A stretch of DNA of 64,000 nucleotides from Macrothele yani (lineage: Eukaryota > Arthropoda > Arachnida > Araneae > Macrothelidae). Location: assembly GCA_039090855.1 (NCBI GenBank), contig CM077016.1, positions 52,161,436 through 52,225,435 of the forward strand. Reading direction: 5' to 3'. The translations under genes and the position numbers were made by a program. The notes under the pieces are model-generated. The model was not told the origin of the DNA and did no database searches. It saw nothing but the letters and a program-made list of their open reading frames with translations. Shown one piece after another: positions 22,536-31,899 of this stretch (within the stretch, counting starts at the first letter, position 1; every line of letters begins with the position of its first letter).

Positions 22536-23166
22536 CAGTGCCGGATTTAAGGATTTTGGGGCCCTAGGCTAAATTTGCTATGCGCACCCTGCCACCCATA
22601 TTTGAATTTGCTCCTATAAGATTTTCTAATAAACTTATCATTAAGTTAAGAATATAATAATTGGTAGTATAATTTTATTGTTATACTCAGTATTATTTAA
22701 ATAAAAATTATTTTGATTTAACTTATTAAATTAAAGGTTATAAAATAAATATTTGTAAACATAGTCAAAGAGGTTCATGCTTATCCAGGAACAACACTTT
22801 ACATTTTGAATGCGCTCCCTATCGCACATTCAAAATGTAAAGAACTACACTTTACGTCGAATGCGCTCTCTATCGCATTCGACGTAAAGGAACAACACTT
22901 TACGTCACATGCACTCTCTATCACACTCGTACGAACACGGGCGTGCTCCCAATAGAGCTGTTATTACGTTCTTATTTCTTTAGCTATCATTCAAGATAAA
23001 ATAAAAAAGTTACCACTACTTTATTTTATTCAAGTAAATTAAAATAACTGTACCTCCCTTTTCTAAGTTTTTCTGTTCCATGCTCTCAGTTTTTCTGGAT
23101 TCTACACCTGGGGCACTCTACAGCCTGGGACCCCTAGGCCGCGGCCTAGTGGTAAATCCGCCGCTG
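22536..23166. mobile_element. hAT-like MITE with 14-bp TIRs
   Basis: Ends CAG(T/C)G(C/G)CGGATTTA at 22536 and complementary at 23166. Flanks tacctaat (22528-22535) and tacctaaa (23167-23174) match at seven of eight bases, the duplication length of hAT elements. The 631-bp interior is AT-rich and non-coding, apart from a hairpin cluster. Confidence 0.78.
22797..22925. repeat. tandem hairpin array inside the hAT-like MITE
   Basis: Two perfect 16-bp stems (22797-22812 with 22827-22842; 22850-22865 with 22874-22889) have related loops (gctccctatcg, ctctctat), and a third decayed unit follows at 22898. Each unit starts aac(a/t)acactttac. The stem sequence differs between units while both sides still pair. 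Confidence 0.8.
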
Positions 23167-23214
23167 TACCTAAAGTACCGCTCACTGTGAGGAATTAATA
23201 AACCTTATTTTGTG

Positions 23215-23695
23215 TTGCTATGATTTAATTCCACTTAGTATGTACCGGACTGTGGCTCGGCGTGGTCGTGAGTGAGGCGAATGTGTTGTTACTGTTTGTT
23301 ATGATTTAATTCCACTTAGTATGTACCGGACTGTGGCTCGGTGTCGTCGTGAGTAAGGCGAATGTGTTATGATTTAATTCCACTTGGTATGTACCGGACT
23401 GTGGCTCGGTGTGGCAGTGAGTGAGGCGAATGTGTTGTTATTGTTTGTTGTTATGATTGAATTCCACTTAGTATGTACCGGACTGTGGCTCAGTGTGGCA
23501 GTGAGCGAGGCGAATGTGTTGTTATTTTTTGTTGTTATGATTTAATTCCACTTAGTTTGTAGCGGACTGTGGCTCGGTGTGCTCGTGAGTGAGGCGAATG
23601 TGTTGTTATTATTTGTGATGATTTAATTCCACTTAGTATGTACTGGACTGTGGCTCGGTGTGGTCGTGAGTGACGGGAATAAATGCAATGTGTTG
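23215..23695 (+). repeat. minisatellite, six units of about 70-85 bp
   Basis: The unit contains atgatttaattccacttagt, then accggactgtggctcggtgt and gagtgaggcgaatgtgttg. Starts are near 23219, 23298, 23367, 23452, 23535 and 23618, with length differences from a tgttgtta segment. It abuts the next mariner. Confidence 0.9.
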
Positions 23696-23712
23696 TACGC
23701 AAATAAATGTGT

Positions 23713-24947
23713 TCGGTGTACAAATAAGTTGTAAGGCGTTTTTTGTGTGACGTATACCGCTAATTTACATATCAGACATTCCCCTGCGTTGTTGTCAGGT
23801 GACCGTAACTGGTCCAGAGTATAAAATGTGACAGAAGTTTGCCCAACAGTCAAACGCATTTGCACATCGGTAGGTGAAAGATGGTAAGCGATACCGCATT
23901 TATTTAACACTGCATTCGCTACGAATTTCATCAAGGACAAAGTTCTGCAAACACATGTGCAACAATCTGTTCTGTGTTCTGGGGAAGAATAATTAATGTA
24001 TCGAAAAGCACTTGCGAGTTTTGGTGGTTTAAAAGCAGGTGATTTTGATGTTAGCAATCGAGAACGTAGCGCCGCCTCGCAGAAGGTCACTGCTGGATGA
24101 AAATTCGTCTCAAACGTAAAAGAACTAGCTGAACAACTGGAGGTAACTCCACAAACCATTTCCAATTGTTTACGCGCAATGGGAAAGATTCAGAAGGAAG
24201 GAAAATGGGTGCCACATGACTTGAGCCAGAGGAACAAGGATGAGCGTGTCATGAAGTGTTTGAATATTTTGAATAAACAACACAAAGTCTTTCGTGTGGA
24301 AAACCGTTACGGGTGATGAAAAGTGGATATGGTACGTCAATCTCAAACTCAGAAAACACTGGGTAGATCCCGGTGAAGCAACGACTTCAACACCGAAACG
24401 CAATTTTCACTCCAAGAAAGGTCTGCTGTGCATCTGGTGGAATACGAAGGATGTGCTCAGTTATGACCTATTGGAGCAGGGTCAAACTGTTATTGCTAAT
24501 CACTACAAGCAACAATTGCTGCGATTGAATCAGGAAATCTGTCTGAAACGTCCATTCACAGGCAAAGGATTGCGTCCCTTGAAATTACTGCATGACAACT
24601 CTACGCCTCATGTCGCGAAATCTGTCAAGGAAACGTTATTGACGCTTGACTACGAAGTTTTGGAGCACCCGGCGTATAGTCCCGACATAGCCCCTTCAGA
24701 CTAACATTTGTTCCGATCGATGCTGTACGGTTCCGGAAATGTGACGAAGTGCAAAAGTGGGTTGACGATTCCATCGCGTCACACGATGAAGTGTTCTTAA
24801 ATGGCTGGAATCCGTCAGCTGCCAGACCGATGGCGGAAGGTGATAGATAATAACGGCGCATATTTTGATTCGTAAAGGTATTGTTGTTTTCTCTCAAATT
24901 ACATTTGCTTTGTTTTAAAACGCTTTAAAACTTATTTATATACCTAA
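23713..24947 (+). mobile_element. mariner family C, copy 1
   Basis: Ends pair as ggtgtacaaataagtt(t)taa against its complement (to 24947). A second copy of the same family is at 34590-37045, and comparison of the two confirms the ends. Length is about 1.23 kb. Confidence 0.82.
23881..24875 (+). pseudogene. mariner transposase pseudogene, family C copy 1
   Basis: The start is the ATG at 23881 (MVSDTAFI then a stop). Blocks in order: FHQ helix region, VSNRERS-like linker, QTISNCLRAMGKIQKEGKWV (about 24155-24210), VTGDEKWIWYVNLKLRKHW (first Asp, about 24305), LLCIWWNTKDVLSYDLLEQG (24420-24480), LLHDNSTPHVAKSVKETLL (second Asp, about 24590) and YSPDIAPSD (third Asp region, 24675) followed directly by a stop. 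Frameshifts occur in the first third and after 24700. The middle, 24294-24704, is one open frame. Confidence 0.85.
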
Positions 24948-26029
24948 TATACTCTCGAATCACCCGTTTTATGTCACACCCACGAAGATCTTGGTATGCG
25001 AAAGCTGCATTGAATAAATTATCTACAAATGTACCAGGATTCTCAAATTTTTTTTTAATTTGTAGGTCTCAACATCTTTCAGAGCAGTTTTGACACCCTC
25101 ATACATTGATTGTGCAATTTAGTAAAAAAAAAAAAAAAATCTAGTTTGAATCATAGCAGTAGTTTAAATTAAAGCAGTCTACAGGAAAGTTCTTTTCCGA
25201 AGTTCTCTCTTGTACTCTCATATCGCAGGACTGCCACTTGTTTCAAACAGAATTTGCATTCATTTCACTCCAGTTTATTCATGGTCTTACTAGAAGTTCT
25301 TTTTCAGGCATTTATGGAAATTTCATTATATGCCTCCTCCGCTCACATAAAAATCTGTAAAATTATGGAACTACTATTGTACTTTTGCATATTTTCATTG
25401 CTATCTAAACATTTGCAATATAGTAAATGCGCGCATGCACACAGCCTTCGTGATTATGTATACAAATGCGTGTAACTTGCCACATAAGAAATTTACCTGC
25501 CGCTTAGAATCTAGAAGGGAAGAGATACATGTGAAAATATAGCATTTGTGACGATTCGCAAAACCATTTTTTATTTTTGTCATGACGTCCGTGATATGGT
25601 CGACGTAATAATCTAAGAACAATAGATACATTGTGTTTGTGCACGTTTCATATTGGGAAAATGTTAGTTCATTAGTAGATGCGATTTTTCTGTTGCTCAA
25701 AATGTACAAGTCGAGAACAGAAGCAATGCCTGGCATAACAACATTTTTCTATCACCGGAAGTCAGGTCGATCGTCCCGGCGTCCGTGTGGTCTGACGATG
25801 CTATGATTCGTCAGAAATGGGGCATCCGAAAATCCTGTTGATCTAACATACCCACGAGGAAATGTTAGATGAACAGGATATTTCGTTTCCAATTTCACAG
25901 AAAATTACGATCGCTGAGAAATTTCTCGCAAAAAATATCAAAATCGAATAATTGCAGAATTTATTATTTACGATTTACATTATTATTATTATTACAGATT
26001 AATAATTATATTATTTATTATTTACGGAG
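24948..26029. other. no gene seen
   Basis: AT-rich, with an A-tract near 25125 and (TTA)n near 25980. No frame carries a known motif. Confidence 0.35.
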
Positions 26030-26520
26030 TACATTGGCATGACAAAACGCTCGCTCAAAGTAAGACTCCAGGAGCACAAACGTGACGTAATGTACGAAAA
26101 ACTCGCAACGGCACTAGCGAGAGAGAGCAAAAACCGTGCAACCGCACCTATAAGGTGGCAGGATATCCGAAAAGTGGCCCCATACACAACGGTTTAAGCC
26201 ACAGCCTACAGAGAGACAGTAGAAATCCTGTCTAACCCCGATGTCTGCAATGTAGACACCTCAATGGAGTTACCTTATGTTTGGCACTCGATCCTGGGCA
26301 TCACGAAACGCTAAATCATGCATCACATATCACATGCGCGTGACAATGTCATTGTTTAAACAGTTTTCTTTTTTTTTACTTTCGTTTAAATTTTGAAAAC
26401 TTCTAGAACTATTTATATATTTCCAATTTAGTGTTTATATTTAGCCTTTCCTGAAGAAGCCGCCCGTGAGTGGCGAAAGCTTGCTTTTACGATGTAGTTT
26501 GTACCCTACGCCAATAAAAC
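26030..26520 (+). mobile_element. Penelope-like retroelement 3' remnant (tentative)
   Basis: A frame from about 26029 reads YIGMTKRSLKVRLQEHKRDV, resembling the start of a GIY-YIG endonuclease domain, followed by a Cys-poor tail with stops near 26195 and 26313. Downstream, cctgaagaagccgcccgtga and gtggcgaaagct resemble the 3' ends of Penelope-like and related elements. The reverse transcriptase is absent. Another GIY-YIG-bearing element cannot be excluded. Confidence 0.5.
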
Positions 26521-27234
26521 GGAATTTAACCATTCACTGTTACAATGTTTGGTTACTTTAAAGATACAAATCAAGTTCAGAAGGGGAAATGGCTCCAGTT
26601 GTACCTTTACATCCGCTACTGGCCACAGATAAACTTCGTATACATTTGTAGCGGAACATCAGGTGCCGCTGCTGTGGGTGGGAAATCGTGTTACCGTTAG
26701 TGAAAAATCCCTGTCACCTTCATGACCAGAGTGAATAAAAGTAACAACTAGGAAATCACTGTTAAGGTGTCACAGTTTAGGTCATGGCGTTCTAAGATGA
26801 ATTCCCCATCTCTGCACGGGAGTTTTACTATGTCTGTTGATTGCTCAAGATGAGCTGAGAGAGTTAGTTATCACCCTAAAATCCCGTCGGGGTAAATAGC
26901 GTGGATGGGGGAGGGTAAAAGCGCAAGTCTAGTTTTACGGAATAGGGGAACAATGCCATTTTATTTTATTCTGTGTTTCATTTAGTGCTCCGCTTCTGTC
27001 ACAGTGATTCTCCGTTCTGTTCTTCGTATCCTATACCTTACAGACTTATTTTGTCACTGTTAGAAGTGAGACGGTGACTCGCAGTTCCGGTTTCTTCACA
27101 ACTCCGTCACTGCTCTCATAAAGGATTATTTCCTCACCCTTAATAGGTACCGTCACTTCCGGTGACAGCTCCACTTCCGCGAAAATGTCACCCTCGTTAC
27201 TGTGACAGGAAAAACACTGTTAAACCCACCTCTA
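26521..27234. other. no gene seen
   Basis: Unassigned sequence. 27000-27200 contains several short gtcac/gtgac inverted motifs but no clear element. Confidence 0.35.
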
Positions 27235-27400
27235 GTCTGGGGCTTGGTTTGTGACCTACCGTTTAAGATAGGCTGGGGTTCGAACCCCGAATGAGAAATG
27301 AGAGAGTGGGTGTTCGTCTGATAACGCTGGCTGTATTTCCTTGGAACGAGCGGCTCCACATTAAAAACGAGCGGCTGCTTACAGCCTTCCTGACTACTTA
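27235..27400 (+). repeat. diverged relative of the main SINE
   Basis: Has a B box (ggggttcgaaccccg) and then a body that matches the main SINE in order but not closely: ttccttggaac, attaaaaacgagcggctgct and tacagcc stand where the main family has ttccctggaac, attagggacgggcgactgct and tatagcc. The A-box half is poorly kept. Confidence 0.6.
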
Positions 27401-27721
27401 AAACAGGGGCGTCTCTAGAGTAAGAACATTGGGGGGGTGAAAAGGGGCTTAATCCCCCCTCCATTGTGTACCCCGTCTCTCCACACTTCCGTAACGAAAA
27501 AAAAACCTGCTGAATTTTAAAAATTGGTAGTTGTCACTTTTGATTCAATTGCGTTTCAAATTTAAAATAACTAGACGAAACCCGTCGGTATCTAAGGTTA
27601 GTTTTTTTTTGTTTTTTTTTTTTTTTGAGAAGAATAAATTCATATGAAACCGCAAATGTAAACTTTATTTGATTGACAAATTTATTCATCCACTTCAGTA
27701 AAGACAATTAGTCCAGGTTCG

Positions 27722-27944
27722 GGTTTTTTTGTTTTTTTTTGACTGAAGGTTTAACGACCACTATGAGCAAATCAATGGGCTATAAGCAGTTGCCCGTCCT
27801 TAATTTAGGGTCACTGGTTGCACGGAAGGGAGAGCCAGTACCGTAAGACAAACACAACATCCATGCCTCATCAGGATTCGAACCCGGACCTTTCACGAAC
27901 GAATCATCATAAAGCAGCGCTCAGACCGCTGCGCCACCAGGCGG
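27722..27944 (-). repeat. main-family SINE, copy 2
   Basis: Minus-strand copy with head at 27944 and T-rich end at 27722. Target duplication ccaggttcg is at 27713-27721 and 27945-27953. It interrupts the Helitron helicase fragment. Confidence 0.9.
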
Positions 27945-27953
27945 CCAGGTTCG

Positions 27954-28240
27954 TGATGAGCATCACGACTGCACCCTTTTTCAGTCGTAAAATGTGAGGC
28001 GGAAGTCCACTCATCTCGATCGTGTCCAAAAATTCAACTGGATGGCGCACTCTTTCACTCTCATCTTCAGTCACAACTATGTTTGTAAATGTTGGAATAA
28101 GATTCGCGTTGCGAATATCCTTGATTCTCTCTTGTCTGAGAGATATAGTTGCGACCCATTGATCGCTCACGCCTTCCAGTAAGGCTGTTACGTTTTTTCT
28201 ATTTTTGCGGGAGAGACATTCTGTTAAGGGCAAGTATATG
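27954..28240 (-). pseudogene. Helitron PIF1-like helicase fragment
   Basis: Minus-strand frame reading NLIPTFTNIVVTEDESERVR, then HPVEFLDTIEMSGLPPHILR and LKKGAVVMLITNL. The SGLPPHxLxLKxGAxVMLxxNL block is the hallmark of the C-terminal helicase region of Helitron Rep/Hel proteins. Walker motifs and the Rep nuclease are not present, so this is a fragment. A SINE follows the last residue. Confidence 0.75.
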
Positions 28241-28334
28241 CAATAAAGTATTTACTTACTTTAGGACTGATCACGGAACACCATGCACACACCAAGTCTG
28301 ACACTGAACTGGGCGCCTGATGTAGATAAGGGCC

Positions 28335-28515
28335 GCCCGTTTCTTCCATAGACTTTACATGGGAACTTTGCCACCCCTGCACGTCCGAATCGTTGCCCCT
28401 ATCTCCGTTTTCTCTTCGACTGGCTCATCTATATGGTAAAACCTTTATTTTGATTTCTGAACCATATTTTCACGTTCAGCGGTTCTCTCAAAATAGGTCT
28501 CACAGTAAAAACCCG
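28335..28515 (+). repeat. direct repeat, copy a
   Basis: Shares with 28862-29025 the blocks atagactttacatgggaact, ttctcttcgactggctcatc and ctcaaaataggtctcacagt. Each copy ends in an A-rich run after cacagtaaaa, suggesting a retroposed or MITE-like repeat. No coding signal. Confidence 0.7.
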
Positions 28516-28861
28516 TATACTGTAGAATGAAGACATAGATGGCGCAACTCAATATGTATATTCTAAATATTTTCTCTAACAATGGTCAACGGAATGTTTA
28601 TTTACATCTTTACATAATGCAAAACAGTCTTACCTACGTGAATAAACTGGATCGAATGAATATTAAATTGTATATAAACATCACACAGTCCAACGGCATA
28701 ACGCAATCAGGTCTTCCAGAGTGTTCGCTGTTCCGGTGAGAACTTTGATACGAATGCCTGCTAGCGTTCTTTGCGCAACGGTTCGCTCAGGAAAGAGAAG
28801 ACTTCGGACTATCTCAGTCCCTCCATGCTTCGACAGCGCGTGAGTCAACCCCACGCTTTTC

Positions 28862-29025
28862 TCATAGACTTTGCATGGGAACTTTGCCGCCCACAACTTC
28901 CGAACCGTTGCCCCAATCTCATTTTTCTCTTCGACTGGCGCATCTACATGGTAAGACTTATTTTGATATCTCAACGATATCTTTACGTTCAGCTGTTATC
29001 TCAAAATAGGACTCACAGTAAAAAA
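28862..29025 (+). repeat. direct repeat, copy b
   Basis: Second copy of the repeat at 28335-28515, with the same order of blocks and a longer A-tract at its end (29020-29032). Roughly 350 bp of unassigned sequence separates the copies. Confidence 0.7.
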
Positions 29026-29131
29026 AAAAAAACTTATAGAATTAATATACGGATTTATTTTCACTTACAACCAATATAGCTCTGCTATATCCAGTTATAG
29101 GATTCATTTTATCGCAGCGTTAATATTATTT

Positions 29132-29455
29132 AACACTTTAACGACGATACCTCCCAATCCTCCCGTTCATTGAAACAACTACGGCAGCCCGAAACATCTC
29201 TCTTGAGTAAGATTTCTTATCCCACCTATCCTATGAATTTGCATGGCCTCATTAGGATTAGCAGAAGTCACTCTCAGTCAACATCTTTGTCACTAGACAA
29301 TGAAATGAACCAGGAGGTAGTTTTTTTCCGAGGCCTTATTATTCATGACACAGCCTTTCTCCGTCGAAGAATGTAACGATTGCATAACGTTCCGGGTGTT
29401 ATGGTATTCTGAATGACAAGAGTTTAGGGTCCTGGTATTTAAAGGACGAAATGTT
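29132..29455. repeat. diverged copy of the TTAA MITE
   Basis: Begins TTAA-CACTTTAACGACG and ends near ggtcctggtatttaaaggac. Interior blocks gcagcccgaaacatctctct and gtcactctcagtca match the copy at 13397-13654. Much more decayed. Confidence 0.55.
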
Positions 29456-29812
29456 AATCTTTCCTTCATCTTCGATGGGATTTTGGGAATACGAAGATGG
29501 TCCCAAATTGTTTCGCTGCGATGAGGAGTATTGAGTAGCGCTCCAGTGGAGATAAGGTCAATTAAAACCAATAAAACAAGTCTCACAGCAAGGCAAGAAG
29601 ACTAGCCCAGCAACTTCAAATTCAGCGTACGAGACCAAAATCTCTGAGCGTCCTATTAATCTCCACATCCACCAGGAGCATTCAGTGTTGCCAACTTTTA
29701 AGAACCTATGGCTAAAAAGTTAAATAATATACGAATCGCATTCAACATCCGACGATCTGTGGAACATGTCCTTATGCAGGAGAAGGTTACTTAACCTTAC
29801 TTCGGTAGCATA

Positions 29813-31114
29813 CACAGTGCGTCAAAGAATTTTTAAGACTGGCGCTAGATTTCAGCCTACGGTGGCGCCACCAGTGTAATCGCGAATGCATTATAAACCG
29901 TGACCATCATCTTGCTTTCTGCCAAAAGTACTGCGCAGTTGTTAAAGTAACTCAAACGAAATGGCCGTTCATTAGAGAAGTAAAATTTTTTTCATGTTGA
30001 ATTATTAAGATGGAACAAAGGGCTGTTATTAAATTTAACGCAAAACTTGATGAAAGTGCCTCGGAAACGTACCAAATGATGAAACAAGTTTACAGTGAGT
30101 TTTGTTTAAGTAGATCAAATGTTTTCCTGTGGCACAAACGTTTTTGGACGGAAGAGATTCGCTAGAAGATGATAAGCATACCGGAAGACCAAGTTCATCT
30201 AGAACACCAGAGATTATTGAAAAAGTGCGTGATTTCGTGGCAAACAATCGATGTGCGTCACTAATAATGATGGAAGAGTCTTTAAACTTCAACAAAGAAA
30301 CGATTCGAACCATCCTGCATGAAGATTTGGGCAAAACAAAAGTCTGTGCTAAATTTGTTCTACACACGTTAACCCATGAACAAAAATCAAGGGGAAGTGC
30401 ACATTGCAGAGACATCATTTCCGCCGCTGAAAATGATCCAAACTTCTTAAAATCGATTGTTACTGGTGATGAAACATGGTGTTTTCAATATGATCATAAA
30501 ACAAAGCGACAAAGTGCGGAATGGAAGTCAAAAAACTCGCCAAAAGTGAAAAGTTCCATCGAAAATCAAAACAATGCTCATTACATTCTTCGATAGTAAG
30601 GGTATTATCCACAAAGAATTTGTTCCAAGTAGACAAAAAATTACTGGTGAGTTTTATTCAAATGTTTTGAGGCGTTTGATCGGCAGAATTCGTCGCATTC
30701 CTCCAGAATATCGGGATGAAAACAGTTGGTGTTTGTTGCACGATAATGCACCCAGTCACACCTCACTTCTTGTTCGTAGATTTTTGGCGAAAAATAACAT
30801 CTGTGTGTTGAATCATCCATCGCATTCGCCTGATTTAGCACCCTGCGACTTTTCTTTATTCCCAAAACTTAAAATGACGTTAAAAGGGTGTTATTTTGAT
30901 GACATTTCGACCATACAAACAGCTTCGACGCGTGCTTTGGAGGCAATTCCACAAAGTGAACTGGAACAGGCATTCGAATCATTTTTAATTCGCTGTAACA
31001 AGTGTATTAAAGCCGGAGGGACTTATTCTGAATAACAAACCAAAACAAATTACAATTTCTTGTTTCTATTTCATTTTACAGACCCCAGTCTTAAAAATTC
31101 CTTGCCACACTGTG
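29813..31114 (+). mobile_element. mariner element D, near-intact
   Basis: TIRs cacagtg.g.caa.gaatttttaagactgg lie at 29813 and, complemented, end at 31114, with TA at 29811-29812 and 31115-31116. The 1302-bp length is standard. Confidence 0.9.
30010..31035 (+). pseudogene. mariner transposase, two frameshifts (element D)
   Basis: The start is ATG 30010 (MEQRAVIKFNAKLDESASET), a typical mariner N-terminus with helix-turn-helix. The frame changes near 30150, continues with FLDGRDSLEDDKHTGRPSSS and VTGDETWCFQYDHKTKRQS (first Asp), changes again near 30580, then gives LLHDNAPSHTSLLVRRFL (second Asp) and HSPDLAPCDFSLFPKLK (third Asp), ending at TAA 31035. All three catalytic Asp residues of DD34D are kept. 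Only two frameshifts separate it from a full-length protein, so it is one of the younger elements here. Confidence 0.9.
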
Positions 31115-31116
31115 TA

Positions 31117-31399
31117 TAGCGGTCAAATGCAAATTTGTCATTGACCTTTTTTTTTTTTTTTTTTTTTTTTTTCATTAGTTTTTTGATGATTGATGATTTA
31201 TTTAAAATATCGTTTCGAACTTACTAAAGGTTTTAGGAATTAACTTTGATTTTTATAAACTACTTATAAGTACTGGAGATTGTTTTTAGATTACTGGGGG
31301 ATTCAGATATGAGGGTTGGTAGGCCCCTGAAATTGCTAGGGACGCCGCTGGTAATGAAAATCCAAAAGAAAAAGGGAATATTAGGTCATTTATAGACGG
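31117..31399. other. no gene; T-tract and a possible hAT-like terminus
   Basis: A T-run of about 24 lies at 31147-31173. A sequence ending gctagggacgccgctg at 31350 resembles hAT-like ends, but no partner with a matching target duplication was found. Confidence 0.4.
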
Positions 31400-31891
31400 T
31401 CCTTCAGGATCAAGGATATCATGCACTGTTCAGTTGCGAACTAGAACTCCAGTTGTTACACACGTCTCGTTGCTGCGAATAATTTGCATAATTTCATTTT
31501 GTTGTTAAGTTCCATCACGTCATATTCGACTCTTCGCGACTGTAAAAAAAAAGAAAGCCCTCCATTTCGCCCAGCTCTATACGAGATCTCTCAGCTCTTC
31601 CAAGGTCATTTTACTAGCGTCTTTGATCTCATTCAATTACCTGGTTCTCTGTCTTCCCCTTCTTCTGCTTCCTATAACCTTAGCAAGTACGATCATTTTT
31701 TTGTAACCCATTATTGGCACGCATCACATGTCCAAAATATGAGATATTTTGCTTGCAGCTCATTGCTTCAAGAGAGCAGCTGGGTTTTATATGGTCAAGT
31801 ACTGATAGATTAGCCCTTCTTGCAGTCCGTGGGATTCTAAGAAGCCGTCTCCAGGTTCATAATTCAAAAGCATCTTTTTTACTCTCAGTCT
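31400..31891 (-). mobile_element. RTE/BovB-type LINE, downstream half
   Basis: Minus-strand frames with stops give LNYEPGDGFLESHGLQEGLI, then KISHILDM and LARL*EAEEGEDREPGN, equivalents of the conserved C-terminal blocks of RTE/BovB proteins. The sequence continues at 34283 after the R1/LOA-type insertion. Old and degenerate. Confidence 0.65.
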
Positions 31892-31899
31892 TTCTCAAT

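Noticed and set aside
27404..31350. Pair of hAT-like termini (caggggcgtctctag and ctagggacgccgctg)
   Set aside because: The ends resemble each other but the flanks do not share an 8-bp duplication, so they need not belong to one element.
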